From contig PLLJ01000004.1 of the NCBI GenBank assembly GCA_003140935.1, positions 613-38,249 of the forward strand: DNA of 37,637 nucleotides, in the 5' to 3' direction. Origin of the DNA: Candidatus Omnitrophota bacterium. Its GTDB lineage: Bacteria; Omnitrophota; Omnitrophia; Omnitrophales; Aquincolibacteriaceae. The position numbers and the translations under genes were made by a program. Below the pieces are notes generated by a model that made no database searches, was not told the DNA's origin, and saw only the letters and a list, made by a program, of their open reading frames with translations. Positions 21,646 to 32,300 of this stretch are shown here, in pieces; position 1 is the first letter of the stretch, and each line of letters opens with the position of its first letter.

Positions 21646-22896
21646 TCATTCTTCAAGAAACGCCAACACAGGCTTTAAAGCCACGATAGTCGAGATTATC
21701 TCTTTTTTAAGCTCAGTTGGATTGACTAAAATAGGATCACCCTTCCCTATGGAATGTGAAACATGTATTCCTGGGAACGAATACTTACCATCTGCTTTTC
21801 TCAAAATCTCACATATATAGCGAACATCATCTTCTTTTGTTATATCGTTTAGCCTAATTTCAAAAAAGCTCTCCCATCTTTCATTCCCGCGGATAACTGG
21901 GCCGGCCTTGGGAACCCTACGCGAAACGATAAATTTGCAATCCTTGTTTATCCCTTTTATGACTTTTAAAAACTTATCCGGGTTGCTAGACAATTTATTA
22001 AAAAAAATCCCCATTGCTTTTCGTTTTTCACTAGAGCGCCCATTACGGATGACAGCCTGAATACTAAGCGCTCCTTTAGATACTGCTATACCAAAATTGC
22101 ATTGGTTTAACATATCTTTTGCGTTATCTGGTTTTTTAATAACAACCCACGCAGATCGCTCATCAGATTTTGACTGCGATATGTTTCCAACCCTTATATA
22201 TGAGTATTGATTTAACTCCGAAGGTAATTCTTTTTTTATACTTGTAGCTAACGACTCGAGTTTGTTCTTTAGGATCGGAATATAATGCTTATCCAATGTA
22301 ATCCAAAAATCAAAATCCTCATCTTTGAAACCACTAAATTCAGTCATGACAATCACCTCCAAATAATTGATGAAGTCCTTAATTAGTTCAAGTACCGGCA
22401 GTAGTCTTTTATTAGCTCGTATTTCGTTAGCTACGCCTAAGAAGCAATTATGTACGCTTTTCCATGAGACATGTCTAATCCTGGCATCATTTAATCCGTC
22501 AATTTCGCTACCATCGGTTTCTTTATCAGTAATAACTATCAAAGAATCATTCGGAAGCAATGATTTTGCATGACGTTTGATCTGGTCAAGATTCAAACCA
22601 GCTGCAACTTTAGATTCGATAAGAATTTTATTATCGGCGAAGTTTATTACTCCATCCGGCCTGCTTTTTTCTTCGTGCTTTTGTAACCTGAAGGAAGTAA
22701 TCTGCTTCTGCGAGACACCGATCAATTTCAAAAAGCTTTGAATTAGCAGCTCAAATTCAACTCGTTTCGCAAACTCAAGTAAATTAATTAAGGCTTTTGT
22801 TGTATTGTCTTCCACTTGGATATCATGCAAAGCATCAGGCCCTTTTTTTGAAGGGCCTCTATAGTAATAGAATACATTTTGATGCGGATCTTTCAT
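21646..22896 (-). CDS. PD-(D/E)xK nuclease-like protein
   Basis: 416 residues; TGAGG precedes the ATG at 22896. The N-terminal quarter opens with NVFYYYRGPSKKGPDALHDIQVEDNTTKAL, a start I associate with uncharacterised proteins of defence regions. It then has SRPDGVINF (78-86) and KILIESKVAAG (90-100): D81 and E94-S-K96 form a PD-(D/E)xK core. LIVITDKETDG follows as the next strand. The C-terminal 220 residues are mixed alpha/beta without an identified domain and might bind substrate. It lies 67 bp after the HEPN-like gene on the same strand and may be a sixth member of that cassette. A motif copy (AAAAGACGACATTAG) lies in the gap at 22946-22960. Confidence 0.7.
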   Translation of the reverse strand: MKDPHQNVFYYYRGPSKKGPDALHDIQVEDNTTKALINLLEFAKRVEFELLIQSFLKLIGVSQKQITSFRLQKHEEKSRPDGVINFADNKILIESKVAAGLNLDQIKRHAKSLLPNDSLIVITDKETDGSEIDGLNDARIRHVSWKSVHNCFLGVANEIRANKRLLPVLELIKDFINYLEVIVMTEFSGFKDEDFDFWITLDKHYIPILKNKLESLATSIKKELPSELNQYSYIRVGNISQSKSDERSAWVVIKKPDNAKDMLNQCNFGIAVSKGALSIQAVIRNGRSSEKRKAMGIFFNKLSSNPDKFLKVIKGINKDCKFIVSRRVPKAGPVIRGNERWESFFEIRLNDITKEDDVRYICEILRKADGKYSFPGIHVSHSIGKGDPILVNPTELKKEIISTIVALKPVLAFLEE

Positions 22897-22963
22897 ATAA
22901 CCTCATTGCCAATAATGCAACCGCTCAATTTGACACAATTCAAGCAAAAGACGACATTAGAAC

Positions 22964-24052
22964 TTATGATACCACCGGCCCTGGAACACCCGTTTGGCTT
23001 TCCCCTGTTGAACATTGCTTGGCAGCATTATCATGCGCAATGGGAGGCGGACCCACTCGTATTTTTTTTAACGCCTCAACTTTTACTTTGTGTTCAAACC
23101 GCGGCCAATGAAACTCACGCGGCAATAGTTCTCTCACCTTGGCAATTATCTCTGTTGCGCCGCCAATCAACTTCTGAGTCAATTCGACATTAACTGGTTC
23201 TTTAGCTTTTCCAATCGTCGCACATCCCTCATGGACAAAGGAATTACGAGCATCTTTGAGATGTTTGAATAATTCCCAGAGCTTAGCGTCTTCTTTAAGC
23301 GATTGGCCCGTAAAAAACTTCAACAAATCATCGTATTGTTCAACTAATGTCGGCTCTTGGCGCCTATCATCACGTTCGTTAATCCATGACCATAGATCAG
23401 GAGGCACCTTCTTATATGCCGCCATCTGATCAAGAACTGTGGAGATAAACACCTCCAATGCTGTCATTGTCAAAACAATGGCAGGTCCAACGCTTGGGAG
23501 TTCTCCTGTTGCATCGAGTAATAATTTTTCCCACGGAGGTGGGTCATAGTCAAAAGGAAGACTATGTATATCTTCCCAAATCTTTTTATTCAGAGTCATC
23601 CACGAAAATGAGAGTTGGAAAGACCCGTAACCTCGCGTCAGCCCCTCGGCTTTGGCCAATTCCGACTCATCATCATTAAGATATTGCAGCTTCCAAGTCG
23701 TGAGCGGAAAATTGATGGAGCGCACTTGCGCGGAGCGCTCAACATAACGCAAACGTACTACAAAAGAGTTTAATGCGCTCTGGATAATATGCATCGGTGG
23801 ATCGCGCAACTCGCCACTTCGTCGATCAAAAGTTTCTTTAAAAAAATCGATGCGAATCGCATCCGCTTGATAAGCAGGAATACCGTCTACTTTTATAACA
23901 CCAGATTCTTCTACGCTAGGTGCTTTTTCGCTACGCACCGGAGGATAAAAACGCACTATATATCCATCAATTTCATATTCATAAATGGGGAACTGTTCGC
24001 CCTCAGGAATAGTCGTAATGAATGGGGCTAAAACAATTAATCGAGCTATCAT
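22964..24052 (-). CDS. HEPN-like protein, last gene of the helicase/MTase cassette
   Basis: 362 residues. The start codon directly follows the stop of the HNH gene, with GAGGA inside that gene's end as ribosome binding site. The N-terminal ~180 residues are beta-rich and unknown. Residues about 185-330 are helical and contain LKDARNSFVHEG, with R269, N270 and H274 fitting the R(N)x4-6H motif of HEPN ribonucleases; the preceding helix (VLTMTALEVFISTVLDQM) is typical too. Many abortive-infection effectors use this fold, but so do inactive ones, so RNase activity is only likely. Placement as last gene of a restriction-like cassette suggests an effector. Confidence 0.65.
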   Translation of the reverse strand: MIARLIVLAPFITTIPEGEQFPIYEYEIDGYIVRFYPPVRSEKAPSVEESGVIKVDGIPAYQADAIRIDFFKETFDRRSGELRDPPMHIIQSALNSFVVRLRYVERSAQVRSINFPLTTWKLQYLNDDESELAKAEGLTRGYGSFQLSFSWMTLNKKIWEDIHSLPFDYDPPPWEKLLLDATGELPSVGPAIVLTMTALEVFISTVLDQMAAYKKVPPDLWSWINERDDRRQEPTLVEQYDDLLKFFTGQSLKEDAKLWELFKHLKDARNSFVHEGCATIGKAKEPVNVELTQKLIGGATEIIAKVRELLPREFHWPRFEHKVKVEALKKIRVGPPPIAHDNAAKQCSTGESQTGVPGPVVS

Positions 24053-25042
24053 TTAATTCCTCGCCTTCAACAGTATCGAATCGCGGTGGTATTCGAGATA
24101 CTCATTTTGCCGGCCGGAAAAGGTCCCCACATTAAAGCTCTCATCAGGGGGAATACCCATTCGAGCTAATGAAACCGTGTGGGTCACCGGCGAGATAATG
24201 AGAGAACCGTTATTGCGAAAGGAAATAAACCCATCGTTAAACAAATGATCCACGCTAGGCGTTAACAGCAACCCATTTTCTCCGTCGAGCCGTTCCTTGT
24301 TGTCCGAAACGCTCCAAGGTTTGATATGGCTCGCGATGAGGTGCTCGAGCCGGTCCACACGAGTCACCCGACAAAACCTTTCTATGTTGGCTACGCGTGC
24401 ACGAAACTTACCCTGGCCCCTTCGTGACTGGATAACTTGTTCCCGCTCAGTGACGGGAATAGAGTCATCCTTTTCAACCTTCTCCACCTGTACCTCATCC
24501 CATTTTTTAAGAAGCTCCGATCTTCCCAAGTCGAAATCCAGCAATTCCCCTCTCCCTGCAATGCCAGCCATTGCTTTTGGCAGGATCGCTTCGGCCTCAG
24601 GGCCGATAAGGCCCACCAACGCCTGGGCAAACATCTCTGGGATCTCTGTGAGATACATCTGATTACCCACACCATCGGGTCGAATCGGAGAATAACGCTC
24701 AGGAAGAAGCGGACGCAACAGGCCCATATGCTCGCGGGGCTGAATCGAGTGCCGGAGAATCGAAAAAATGACGTCCACTCGCCAGCCAATCTCATCCCAG
24801 TTAGCCCCTGCTGTCCCAAACTCAGTAGGCTTGGGACAGGTATACGCAGGGCCTTGGGCAATGCCCATTGCCATTATTTTCTGGGCATTAAACGAAAAAA
24901 CGATATCACCATACGAAACCTCCCGCATGGTCTCATAATAGTGATTCAAGGTGCCGTCCCGCTTAAGCTTCGGCGACCACAAATACCCACCCCGGGTCTC
25001 ATGTTCAAACGTCTGATTTTGACTTACCCACCAATATCGCAT
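24053..25042 (-). CDS. HNH endonuclease with N-terminal EVE/PUA-like domain
   Basis: 329 residues from the ATG at 25042; ATG 25048 is possible. A still longer reading to 25132 would overlap the upstream gene by 53 bp and adds no conserved sequence. The N-terminus MRYWWVSQNQTF..., GGYLWSPK, YYETMREVSYGDIVFSF and IMAMGIAQG looks like an EVE/PUA-type pocket that reads modified bases. The C-terminal third is an HNH_2 nuclease: FCRVTRVDRLEHLIASHIKPW (H239), GENGLLLTPSVDHLF (N256, H266). So it may cut DNA with a certain modification state, in concert with the methyltransferase upstream. It lies 37 bp after the two-TM gene. Confidence 0.8.
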   Translation of the reverse strand: MRYWWVSQNQTFEHETRGGYLWSPKLKRDGTLNHYYETMREVSYGDIVFSFNAQKIMAMGIAQGPAYTCPKPTEFGTAGANWDEIGWRVDVIFSILRHSIQPREHMGLLRPLLPERYSPIRPDGVGNQMYLTEIPEMFAQALVGLIGPEAEAILPKAMAGIAGRGELLDFDLGRSELLKKWDEVQVEKVEKDDSIPVTEREQVIQSRRGQGKFRARVANIERFCRVTRVDRLEHLIASHIKPWSVSDNKERLDGENGLLLTPSVDHLFNDGFISFRNNGSLIISPVTHTVSLARMGIPPDESFNVGTFSGRQNEYLEYHRDSILLKARN

Positions 25043-25079
25043 AAACATCCGCTTTAAATTAGGTGTGATCCGTCTTTGT

Positions 25080-25862
25080 TCATTCCCCTGTCTTTTGGAA
25101 CAAAACGCCCCATGAGGCTTTGGCGCGATCAATAGTGGCGTTCATGATCTGATCTAGCTTCTTTTTGTCATCCTTTTCCAGAGAAACAAAAAGAATTTTG
25201 AAAAGGCTCGCAAGCTCCGGATGCTCTTCCGATCCAGTAAACCATTCTTTGTTCTCCCTGTCGTGATACGCCACACCTCGTATGCGAAAATCCTTAAACG
25301 GCCAAAACCAGAATTTAAATCTCAATGTTACGAGTAGGAATGTATGATGAGTAAAAGTATCGAGCGTGACTTTTGCATCTTTAGGAGGTGAAGTTTTAAC
25401 CCTATTAAGATTGAGAACATATTCTTGCGTCGAAGTGGGGCCAACGTAACCTTTTTCGCCCGAGAGATTAAAAAGAAAAAGATTGATTTCATTTTCGGAG
25501 GATTCTTTTCCATCTTTAATTGGAATGTCAAACAGGATGTGGTGAATCACCATGTTCTTGATAAGAGTTTTCGAGAAATTTTGGATCTTGTAATAGATTA
25601 GATTTTTTTCTTGGTTGTTTTTCACCTCAGTTACTCTGACTGCAGGAACATAGTCCGTAGCAAAAGTGACAAAAGCAATAATGACAGCAAACGATGCGAC
25701 AAAATGGATTATTGTTTTGACGATGACGACGTCCATAGAAACCGCAATATCCGCGGCGGCATGAAGAGCCAAAAGATAGCTTCCATAAAGTAATGTTAGG
25801 CACACGAGAGAAAACAGAATTTGCGCATCAAAATTATAGCTTCTTTTGAAATCAATTTTCAT
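25080..25862 (-). CDS. Two-TM membrane protein of the helicase/MTase cassette
   Basis: 260 residues. Two N-terminal membrane helices (ILFSLVCLTLLYGSYLLALHAA and TIIHFVASFAVIIAFVTFA) are followed by about 180 soluble residues, beta-rich in the middle (KNLIYYKIQNFSKTLIKNMVIHH, YVLNLNRVK) and helical at the end. The soluble part probably faces the cytoplasm. Family not recognised. The ATG overlaps the methyltransferase stop by 4 bp (ATGA), so it is translated with it. A membrane component in a restriction-like operon is unusual and could couple DNA sensing to membrane action. Confidence 0.75.
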   Translation of the reverse strand: MKIDFKRSYNFDAQILFSLVCLTLLYGSYLLALHAAADIAVSMDVVIVKTIIHFVASFAVIIAFVTFATDYVPAVRVTEVKNNQEKNLIYYKIQNFSKTLIKNMVIHHILFDIPIKDGKESSENEINLFLFNLSGEKGYVGPTSTQEYVLNLNRVKTSPPKDAKVTLDTFTHHTFLLVTLRFKFWFWPFKDFRIRGVAYHDRENKEWFTGSEEHPELASLFKILFVSLEKDDKKKLDQIMNATIDRAKASWGVLFQKTGE

Positions 25863-28800
25863 CCAGGCCTCTTTTTTTCAGAAAAGGCACCGGGCCAGCC
25901 GCCGTGGGCATCGATTACTTTGTCGATCTCGGACATGATACGGATGGTTTCAGAAAGAGCGACGACGATCTTCTGATAATGGTCGATGTCGTCTTTGGAA
26001 AGTTTCCGGCCCTTACGATCTTTGAGCCATTTCTCGCAGACCTGGTACCCGCCAATGTGGAAGTTCCACACGACTTCAGGCACGCCTTTAAACCCAATGC
26101 TTTGATCTTTATCGACCCAAACTGTATCTTCAGACCAAGAGACCTTCTCGACCTCAGGTTTCTTGCCACCCTCCCATTTAGTGATATACCTGTCCAGTTT
26201 CGACGACTCCATTACATGCAAGGCAACAAGCTCACCACCCAGTTTAGCGAGAGCGCGAAATAGATCGAGGCTTGATGTCAACGGAAGACGTGGAAAATCG
26301 ATTTTCAGGAATTCTGCAAAACGATTCCTATAACCAGGACTATAAAGTACCGCGTAGGCATAGTGGAAGATGTCTTCAGGAGTCAGCCCTTCGGGTAGGC
26401 CGTATACGCCTTTTTGTGGAACTCCCAAGGAAGCTGCCAGAGCTTTAATGAATGCTGGTGAAAAATTCGGTTCACGCTCGGAACGCAGCCCCAATAAGCC
26501 CTGTTCCATCCCATCGTCGGGAAGAAGGTAAAGGGGAAACATATAGTTAACTTCTTTCAAGGAAACGGTGTGATGACCTAGCGGGAGACGAGTACAAAGG
26601 ACGTGTTCAAAGTTCCCAATTTCAACAGAGCGAGACGTTGCCAATGCAAGCGCTTTTACAGCGAACAAGTGACGCATAACTTCAGGCCGTGGCCAATCAA
26701 CCATCCAATCAGCCCAATACACCTGGCGTTCATCAAACGGACGGTAGAGACAAGTACGAACTCGCTCACGCCACTTTTTATCGCTCGCTACTCGCTTTCG
26801 TGCTGCCGGCACTTTCCAGCCGCGCGTATCACCATCTGGATACTTGTCCGAACCGCACCCCACAAAATAGGTTTTTCGAATTTCAGCGTCGGACATCTTC
26901 GGATTGGAAAAATTAGCAATGCGCGCAAGTAATGCATCCTTATCAAAATCTAAGACGAAATGGTCGCGGGCGGTAATGAAGCCGGCACAATTGCTTGGCA
27001 TTGCATCATTGATCTTCCAACCTTTGTCATATTCGGCGCGGCAGTCCGTGTTTTGAAGCTCGAAAAAGTAGTAGGGCGAGTCAGGCACAAGATCATAAAA
27101 GTTGGTGTTTCCAACGGCATGGCTTCTAAGCCATGCATATTTTGCCTCACGTGTGCCCCACAGATCAGCATGCACAACGATGGGCTTGGCACTGCTTCGT
27201 GATGCGAGGCAAATCGCTACACCTTGCCGGATATCGAAAACATTCTTGTCCTCTGATCCATCGGGTGATTGTTCTTTCTTGTTTGCATTCCCGTGAAGAT
27301 CGAGCACCCGTATTTGCGGAAACGTTCCCATGAGACTCTGCCGCATTCCTCGAAACGTCGGGTTGTCGAGATAGCCGTGATTTGTTATGTAGCCTAAAAC
27401 TCCGGCGCTCGTGTTTTCAATGGTTGTCTGAGCTTTTCGGATAAACTTCACGTAGTCGTCTTGAAGCCACAGTTTGCGCTCGTTCAAAGCTCCGCCATCA
27501 ACTATCTTGTATGCATCCACGATTCGCTGAGAAGATTCGGACATATTTGATGAAATTCCGGCATACGGTGGATTGCCGATGACAACGGTAAAACGTTGAG
27601 ATCGCTTAATTGCATTAACCGCTTGAGCTTCGTGAGCAAGAGCGGGAACTTCAAAAGCGAAACGGTCAGGAAAATCCTGGGGCGGCTCAAGGGTATTTGT
27701 AAGATAGATGCGAGCACGCTCGTCACTTCCAAATTGATACCCCGTTTCGCTGAGCTTAAGCCCGATCTTCATGTGCGCAATAGCATAAGGAGCCATCATC
27801 AGCTCATAGCCGTGTAATCGGGTGAGAAGATGCTCCGGCACATAGTCGTTCCAGGCCGTTAGCCTCTCCTTTTCATTCAACTCTTCTTTTTTCCACTTTG
27901 CCATCATGGTTCTATAGATAACGTCGATGACTTCGACAAGGAATGTGGCTGTGCCGGTCGCTGGGTCCAGGATTTGAACGAATGGCGTTTCTTTCGGGAG
28001 AAGAACTTGCTTCGATTTTGGATCTTCTTCATCCTTTTCTTTCAAAACAGGTAATTTAAGGCCCAGGTTCTTCCGTATCATGTCTGCCCATGTCACCGTG
28101 GAAGCAAGCCCATCTTCGAGACCAAACTCGATTTGCAAGAGATCATGAACGCTCCGGACAATGTAGGAAACCACCGGCTGTGGGGTGTAAAAAACACCGC
28201 GCTGAATCTTTTGTTCCTTGTTGTAAGCAGAAAGGAAGTGCTCGTAAAAATGAATAACAGGGTCTTCACCGCGGGCACGATTACCAAAGTCGTTCTTAAC
28301 AGCCTTGATGTTGGCATGGTTAAGGAGGTCAACTACGTCCTGGATGCCGAGCTCGTCAAAATCAAAAAGGTGCCGCCGCCCGGCTATATGAAGAAAGGTT
28401 CCAAGCAGTTCTCGAAGAAATGGATTGGTTTTTGGAACCATTTCCACAAGATTTTGAACAGTGATGTCTTCTTCGCACGAAAACCGGGCAGTTAAAAGAC
28501 CGTAGGAGATGGTCTGGGCAATTACATCGGCAAAACTCTTCTCATCGAGGTCATGTATCAAGGATTCTTTGAATGCCGCGAGAAGCCGCCGAAGAGGACC
28601 TTTTGCGGCTTCTTTTTTGATCGCCGTGTAAGCCCTTTTGTATATTGCCTGAGCCAGTCTCGCGAGCTCTTCCACCAGCTTTTCCGTGGTATCAATTACC
28701 TCGCGGTGCCCTAGAACAAAAGCCGAAGACCACTCTTTCCGCCAAGTTTCGACATCGCCCGGATCAGACGGCCAACGAAGTTTCTCTTTCAAAGTTTCAT

Positions 28801-29302
28801 GGGCATCAGCCAGGTGAGGTATCGTGTCACTATCGTCCCAGCCAAGAACTTTTAAGGCTGGCAGGTCGTCTTGACTGGCAGGATTCTGGCTAAAATGGGC
28901 AAAGGTTACGGCGCGATCATGATCTTCGCCATATGCTGAAATAAAGAGGAGGTCATGCTTGTCCCAGGAAGCCTGCTTGGCGCTTTTCTTTCCACCGCGT
29001 CTTTTGACGCCAAGATGCCCGAGGATGCGGCGAAGGATTACAACCGGAAGTCTCTTCTTGTCGAAATTGATCCAGAAAATACCCCAGGGCTGTTTTGAAT
29101 CAAAGGGACGGATCTGTTTTATTTCCTTAACAATATTTTCGTATTCCGGCTCGAGCCCAAGCTCCTCTGCCGAATACGTAAACGTAACATCATCTTCAAC
29201 GGCCTCGGGACTAATGGGCCAATCGAGTTCATCGCGGAGGTATTTGATCAGGGAGGGTAATGTTTTGACTTGCCGAAGCTGCTCTATCTCTTCTCTTTTC
29301 AT
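25859..29302 (-). CDS. Type ISP-like adenine-specific DNA methyltransferase
   Basis: 1147 residues. The N-terminal ~330 residues are a helical/target domain. The methyltransferase follows: RGVFYTPQPVVSYIV (368-382, the helix before motif I), DPATGTATF (446-454, motif I, AdoMet binding) and NPPY (577-580, motif IV, catalytic). This is gamma-class N6-adenine methylation, like Eco57I and type ISP enzymes. The C-terminal half (about 700-1147) carries a type ISP-like target-recognition region (CLYRPFDERQVYWADWMVDWPRPEVM). Unlike true type ISP enzymes there is no nuclease or helicase domain fused. Instead a PLD-SNF2 protein is encoded 4 bp upstream, so the two probably form one complex. Similar to DISARM DrmMI in domain but not in operon content. 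Confidence 0.92.
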   Translation of the reverse strand: MKREEIEQLRQVKTLPSLIKYLRDELDWPISPEAVEDDVTFTYSAEELGLEPEYENIVKEIKQIRPFDSKQPWGIFWINFDKKRLPVVILRRILGHLGVKRRGGKKSAKQASWDKHDLLFISAYGEDHDRAVTFAHFSQNPASQDDLPALKVLGWDDSDTIPHLADAHETLKEKLRWPSDPGDVETWRKEWSSAFVLGHREVIDTTEKLVEELARLAQAIYKRAYTAIKKEAAKGPLRRLLAAFKESLIHDLDEKSFADVIAQTISYGLLTARFSCEEDITVQNLVEMVPKTNPFLRELLGTFLHIAGRRHLFDFDELGIQDVVDLLNHANIKAVKNDFGNRARGEDPVIHFYEHFLSAYNKEQKIQRGVFYTPQPVVSYIVRSVHDLLQIEFGLEDGLASTVTWADMIRKNLGLKLPVLKEKDEEDPKSKQVLLPKETPFVQILDPATGTATFLVEVIDVIYRTMMAKWKKEELNEKERLTAWNDYVPEHLLTRLHGYELMMAPYAIAHMKIGLKLSETGYQFGSDERARIYLTNTLEPPQDFPDRFAFEVPALAHEAQAVNAIKRSQRFTVVIGNPPYAGISSNMSESSQRIVDAYKIVDGGALNERKLWLQDDYVKFIRKAQTTIENTSAGVLGYITNHGYLDNPTFRGMRQSLMGTFPQIRVLDLHGNANKKEQSPDGSEDKNVFDIRQGVAICLASRSSAKPIVVHADLWGTREAKYAWLRSHAVGNTNFYDLVPDSPYYFFELQNTDCRAEYDKGWKINDAMPSNCAGFITARDHFVLDFDKDALLARIANFSNPKMSDAEIRKTYFVGCGSDKYPDGDTRGWKVPAARKRVASDKKWRERVRTCLYRPFDERQVYWADWMVDWPRPEVMRHLFAVKALALATSRSVEIGNFEHVLCTRLPLGHHTVSLKEVNYMFPLYLLPDDGMEQGLLGLRSEREPNFSPAFIKALAASLGVPQKGVYGLPEGLTPEDIFHYAYAVLYSPGYRNRFAEFLKIDFPRLPLTSSLDLFRALAKLGGELVALHVMESSKLDRYITKWEGGKKPEVEKVSWSEDTVWVDKDQSIGFKGVPEVVWNFHIGGYQVCEKWLKDRKGRKLSKDDIDHYQKIVVALSETIRIMSEIDKVIDAHGGWPGAFSEKKRPG

Positions 29303-29306
29303 ATTT

Positions 29307-32300
29307 TCAGCTTAGTTCCATCCAGCATTTGAGCTTCGGCTTAACATCTATGGGAGCCTGAACCTGCTTAAGGTAGGTGTTTGTGATGTGCCTATCTACC
29401 TTAGAACGAACTTCTTTGAGCTTCTCTGGATCAAGAACTACCCTCCGCAAGGTATCCGGCTTACAACGGATAAAATTCACGATCGCTGCGGGATCTTCCA
29501 GGATTTTTCCCGTAGAAAGGTCGTACAGATACCATGCGGTTTTCCCCGCCTCCTCAGTCCAGCTGATAGCCTTCTCCTGGCCCTTCTGCTCAGCTTCTGC
29601 CTTATCCTCAGCAGGAAGAACATAGCATAAGAACAATGCCTCCGCTGTTTGTTTGGGATGTTCTTTGCCGCTAAAGACAGTCTCCGGTTGGTAGTCGAGC
29701 CTGGCCTGCAATCCGGAATCCTCGGCGAGAAGCTTCTGGTATTCCAGGTGCATCTTCTCTAGATCCGTCATAACTCCTTCATAAGTATGGTTAAAATCCT
29801 TCAGCGCTTCGTAATCGTCTTCTGGGTGAAGCAGCTTTTTTCCTTCAATTCCGAAGACTTTGGAAATACGAAGTGTTTTGCTAGAAACGCGAGTATAAAG
29901 GCGCAAGAGAATATCAAGATCGTCCGGAGGTAAAAAGTTCCAGTATGCGACGTCGCCCCGCAACTTTTTCTGATCGGGATGATCCTCTATCATTTTCTCT
30001 TCTATCTCGGGATTCAGCCTCCGATCTATGCGGCCAATGCGCTGCATAAGCCGAACCGGATTCCAGTGCAAGTCATAGTTAATCAGGCGGGTCGCATCCT
30101 GAAGATTCAACCCTTCTGAAAGAACATCCGTTGAAATAAGAACGCGAATCTCTTTGAGTCCGTCCTCCTTCAACCGCTTACTGCTAGATTCGTTGTAATA
30201 AGGGGCAAATCGTTTGATCGTATCTCCCCGGTCAGCGCTGCTGCTGCTGTCAACTTCATCTACTCCCTCGATTCCAGCTTTTATCAGCTCGCGTTTGAGG
30301 TATCTGGCTGTCGTCATGTATTCAGAAAAAATCAAAACTTTGTGTTTTTTGAGAACGGCGTTGGACGTAAGCAGTTTGATTAAGGATTGCAGTTTGTTAT
30401 CGCGGGAGACATCGAACTTTTCGATCTCTTCAAGAAAAGTCACAAGCTGATCTAAGTCCTCGTAAGTTTCTTCGAAGATTTCATCCACCCGATAATCCTC
30501 ACGACTTAACACTTCGAAGTCTTCGAGGAACTCAGCGCCAAGATCGGAATTTTCCATTTCCTCGCTATCTTCCTCGTCCTGAAGCTCTGCTTTATGCTTC
30601 TTAATATCCTCGAGGATCGAAACGCTTTTTGCCTCCCATTTCTTTAGCCGATCAATTTCACTCTCTGTTTGGATGTTTTTCCTGAGAAATGCCAAGAGCT
30701 TTAAAAGCAACGTTTGGCAGGAGCTTTCAAAAGCAAAGATAGAGCTTTCGAACCTTTTCAAGAACTGGATGCGGATTAATTTCACGATCTGTCTCTGAGT
30801 ATTAATGTTCCATTCGGGAGGTTTTGTCTTGGGATCTTTCCACTTGGCCAACGGGTAGTAGACGGCCAAATTAAATAACTGCTCCGTCTTTGAAAAAGCT
30901 GCTTCTACCATACCGAGCAGTTTTCCGTAGGTTTTTGTAACAGAGTATGGCTGAATGGCAGGCGGCGCTTTCTCGGGGAATATCACCTCCGAAACTCCCT
31001 CCTGACGCTGACTCTCTTTGGCGTAAGCGCGGCTTCGCTGGACAACGATCTCCCGAAACAGCTTATCCTCAAAAAAAATCTTTTCAGCTTCAGCTTGATT
31101 GACCTGAAAAAGCTCCCCGTGTTCTTGCCCAGAAACAACATCTTTAAGAGCCTTCTCAAGCTGTTGAAAATATGATTGGAGATTGTGAATCCCTAGCGAT
31201 CCGGCAAAGACGGCCCTTTCCTCGCGGGTAAAGAGCTCTATTTGGTGCCGAAAATCAGTAAGAGCATTATTCACAGGGGTAGCCGTCAGCAGAAACACTT
31301 GCTTCTTATCAATGACATCGTAAAGCTTCCAGTAACGCGACCGAATCTCCCCGTCCTCGGTAGTATAAAGTCCCCTGTTCCTGAAATTATGAGCTTCGTC
31401 AATAATCACCACGTCGGCCTGCGCTTTAATTTGCTCGAACTCCGCCGGGTAGTCCCGCTCGTCAGCGCTGATCCCGCGCATAAGATCCGTATGGTTATAA
31501 ATCTTAAAGGGAAGAAATCCGTTCAAAAGGTGCGGGAGATATTTACGAATGTGCGACTCCCAAACTGGAACGCGTCCCGATTTCGGCACGATCAGCACAA
31601 CACGCTTCTTATCGCGCATAACCATCCGTTCTAACAACATCAAGCCGACGAAGGTCTTGCCCAAGCCAACGCCGTCGCAAAGAAAGGCTCCGTTGTACTG
31701 TTTGGAGATTTTTAAGAGTGAGTGATAGCCTTCGCGCTGGTATTCGCTGAGCTTGGGATACATCTTTGATTCGAGACGTTCCCACTCTGCATCGGATGGA
31801 GTATGGTGCTCGAAGAGTTCCTGGAGAGCTCTGGTATAGACTTCAAACGGAGTATAGTCACGGGTATGTTTTTCGAAAGTTCGTAAAATCTCCGGGGTCA
31901 CATCCTCGGCATTTTCCGAGTTCCAATGTTCTTCATACCATTCCTGCAGAACAGCAACTTGCCCGCCAGTAATCTGAACATTGAGCTCTATATTTTCATG
32001 AAGACCGGGATAGGTAAAGTTGGATGACCCTACGAGCGCGGCAGCTCCAATCACATCCTTTCTAGCGTGGGTGATATAAGCCTTCGCATGAAACATCTCT
32101 TTTCGGTAAACCTTGCACTGAATCTTACCTGTTCGGAGGGCTTCAACAATTGCAGGGGCACCTGTCAGGAAGGGATTTTTGTCCTTGATCTTCTCGATGC
32201 TGGCATCCAGCTTTTTGACTATATTTCCAATCCCCTCTTCAAAAGCCTTCTTGGTCCGAAGGGAAACAACATCCCCCATGAGGATGCGGATCTTGTCGAC

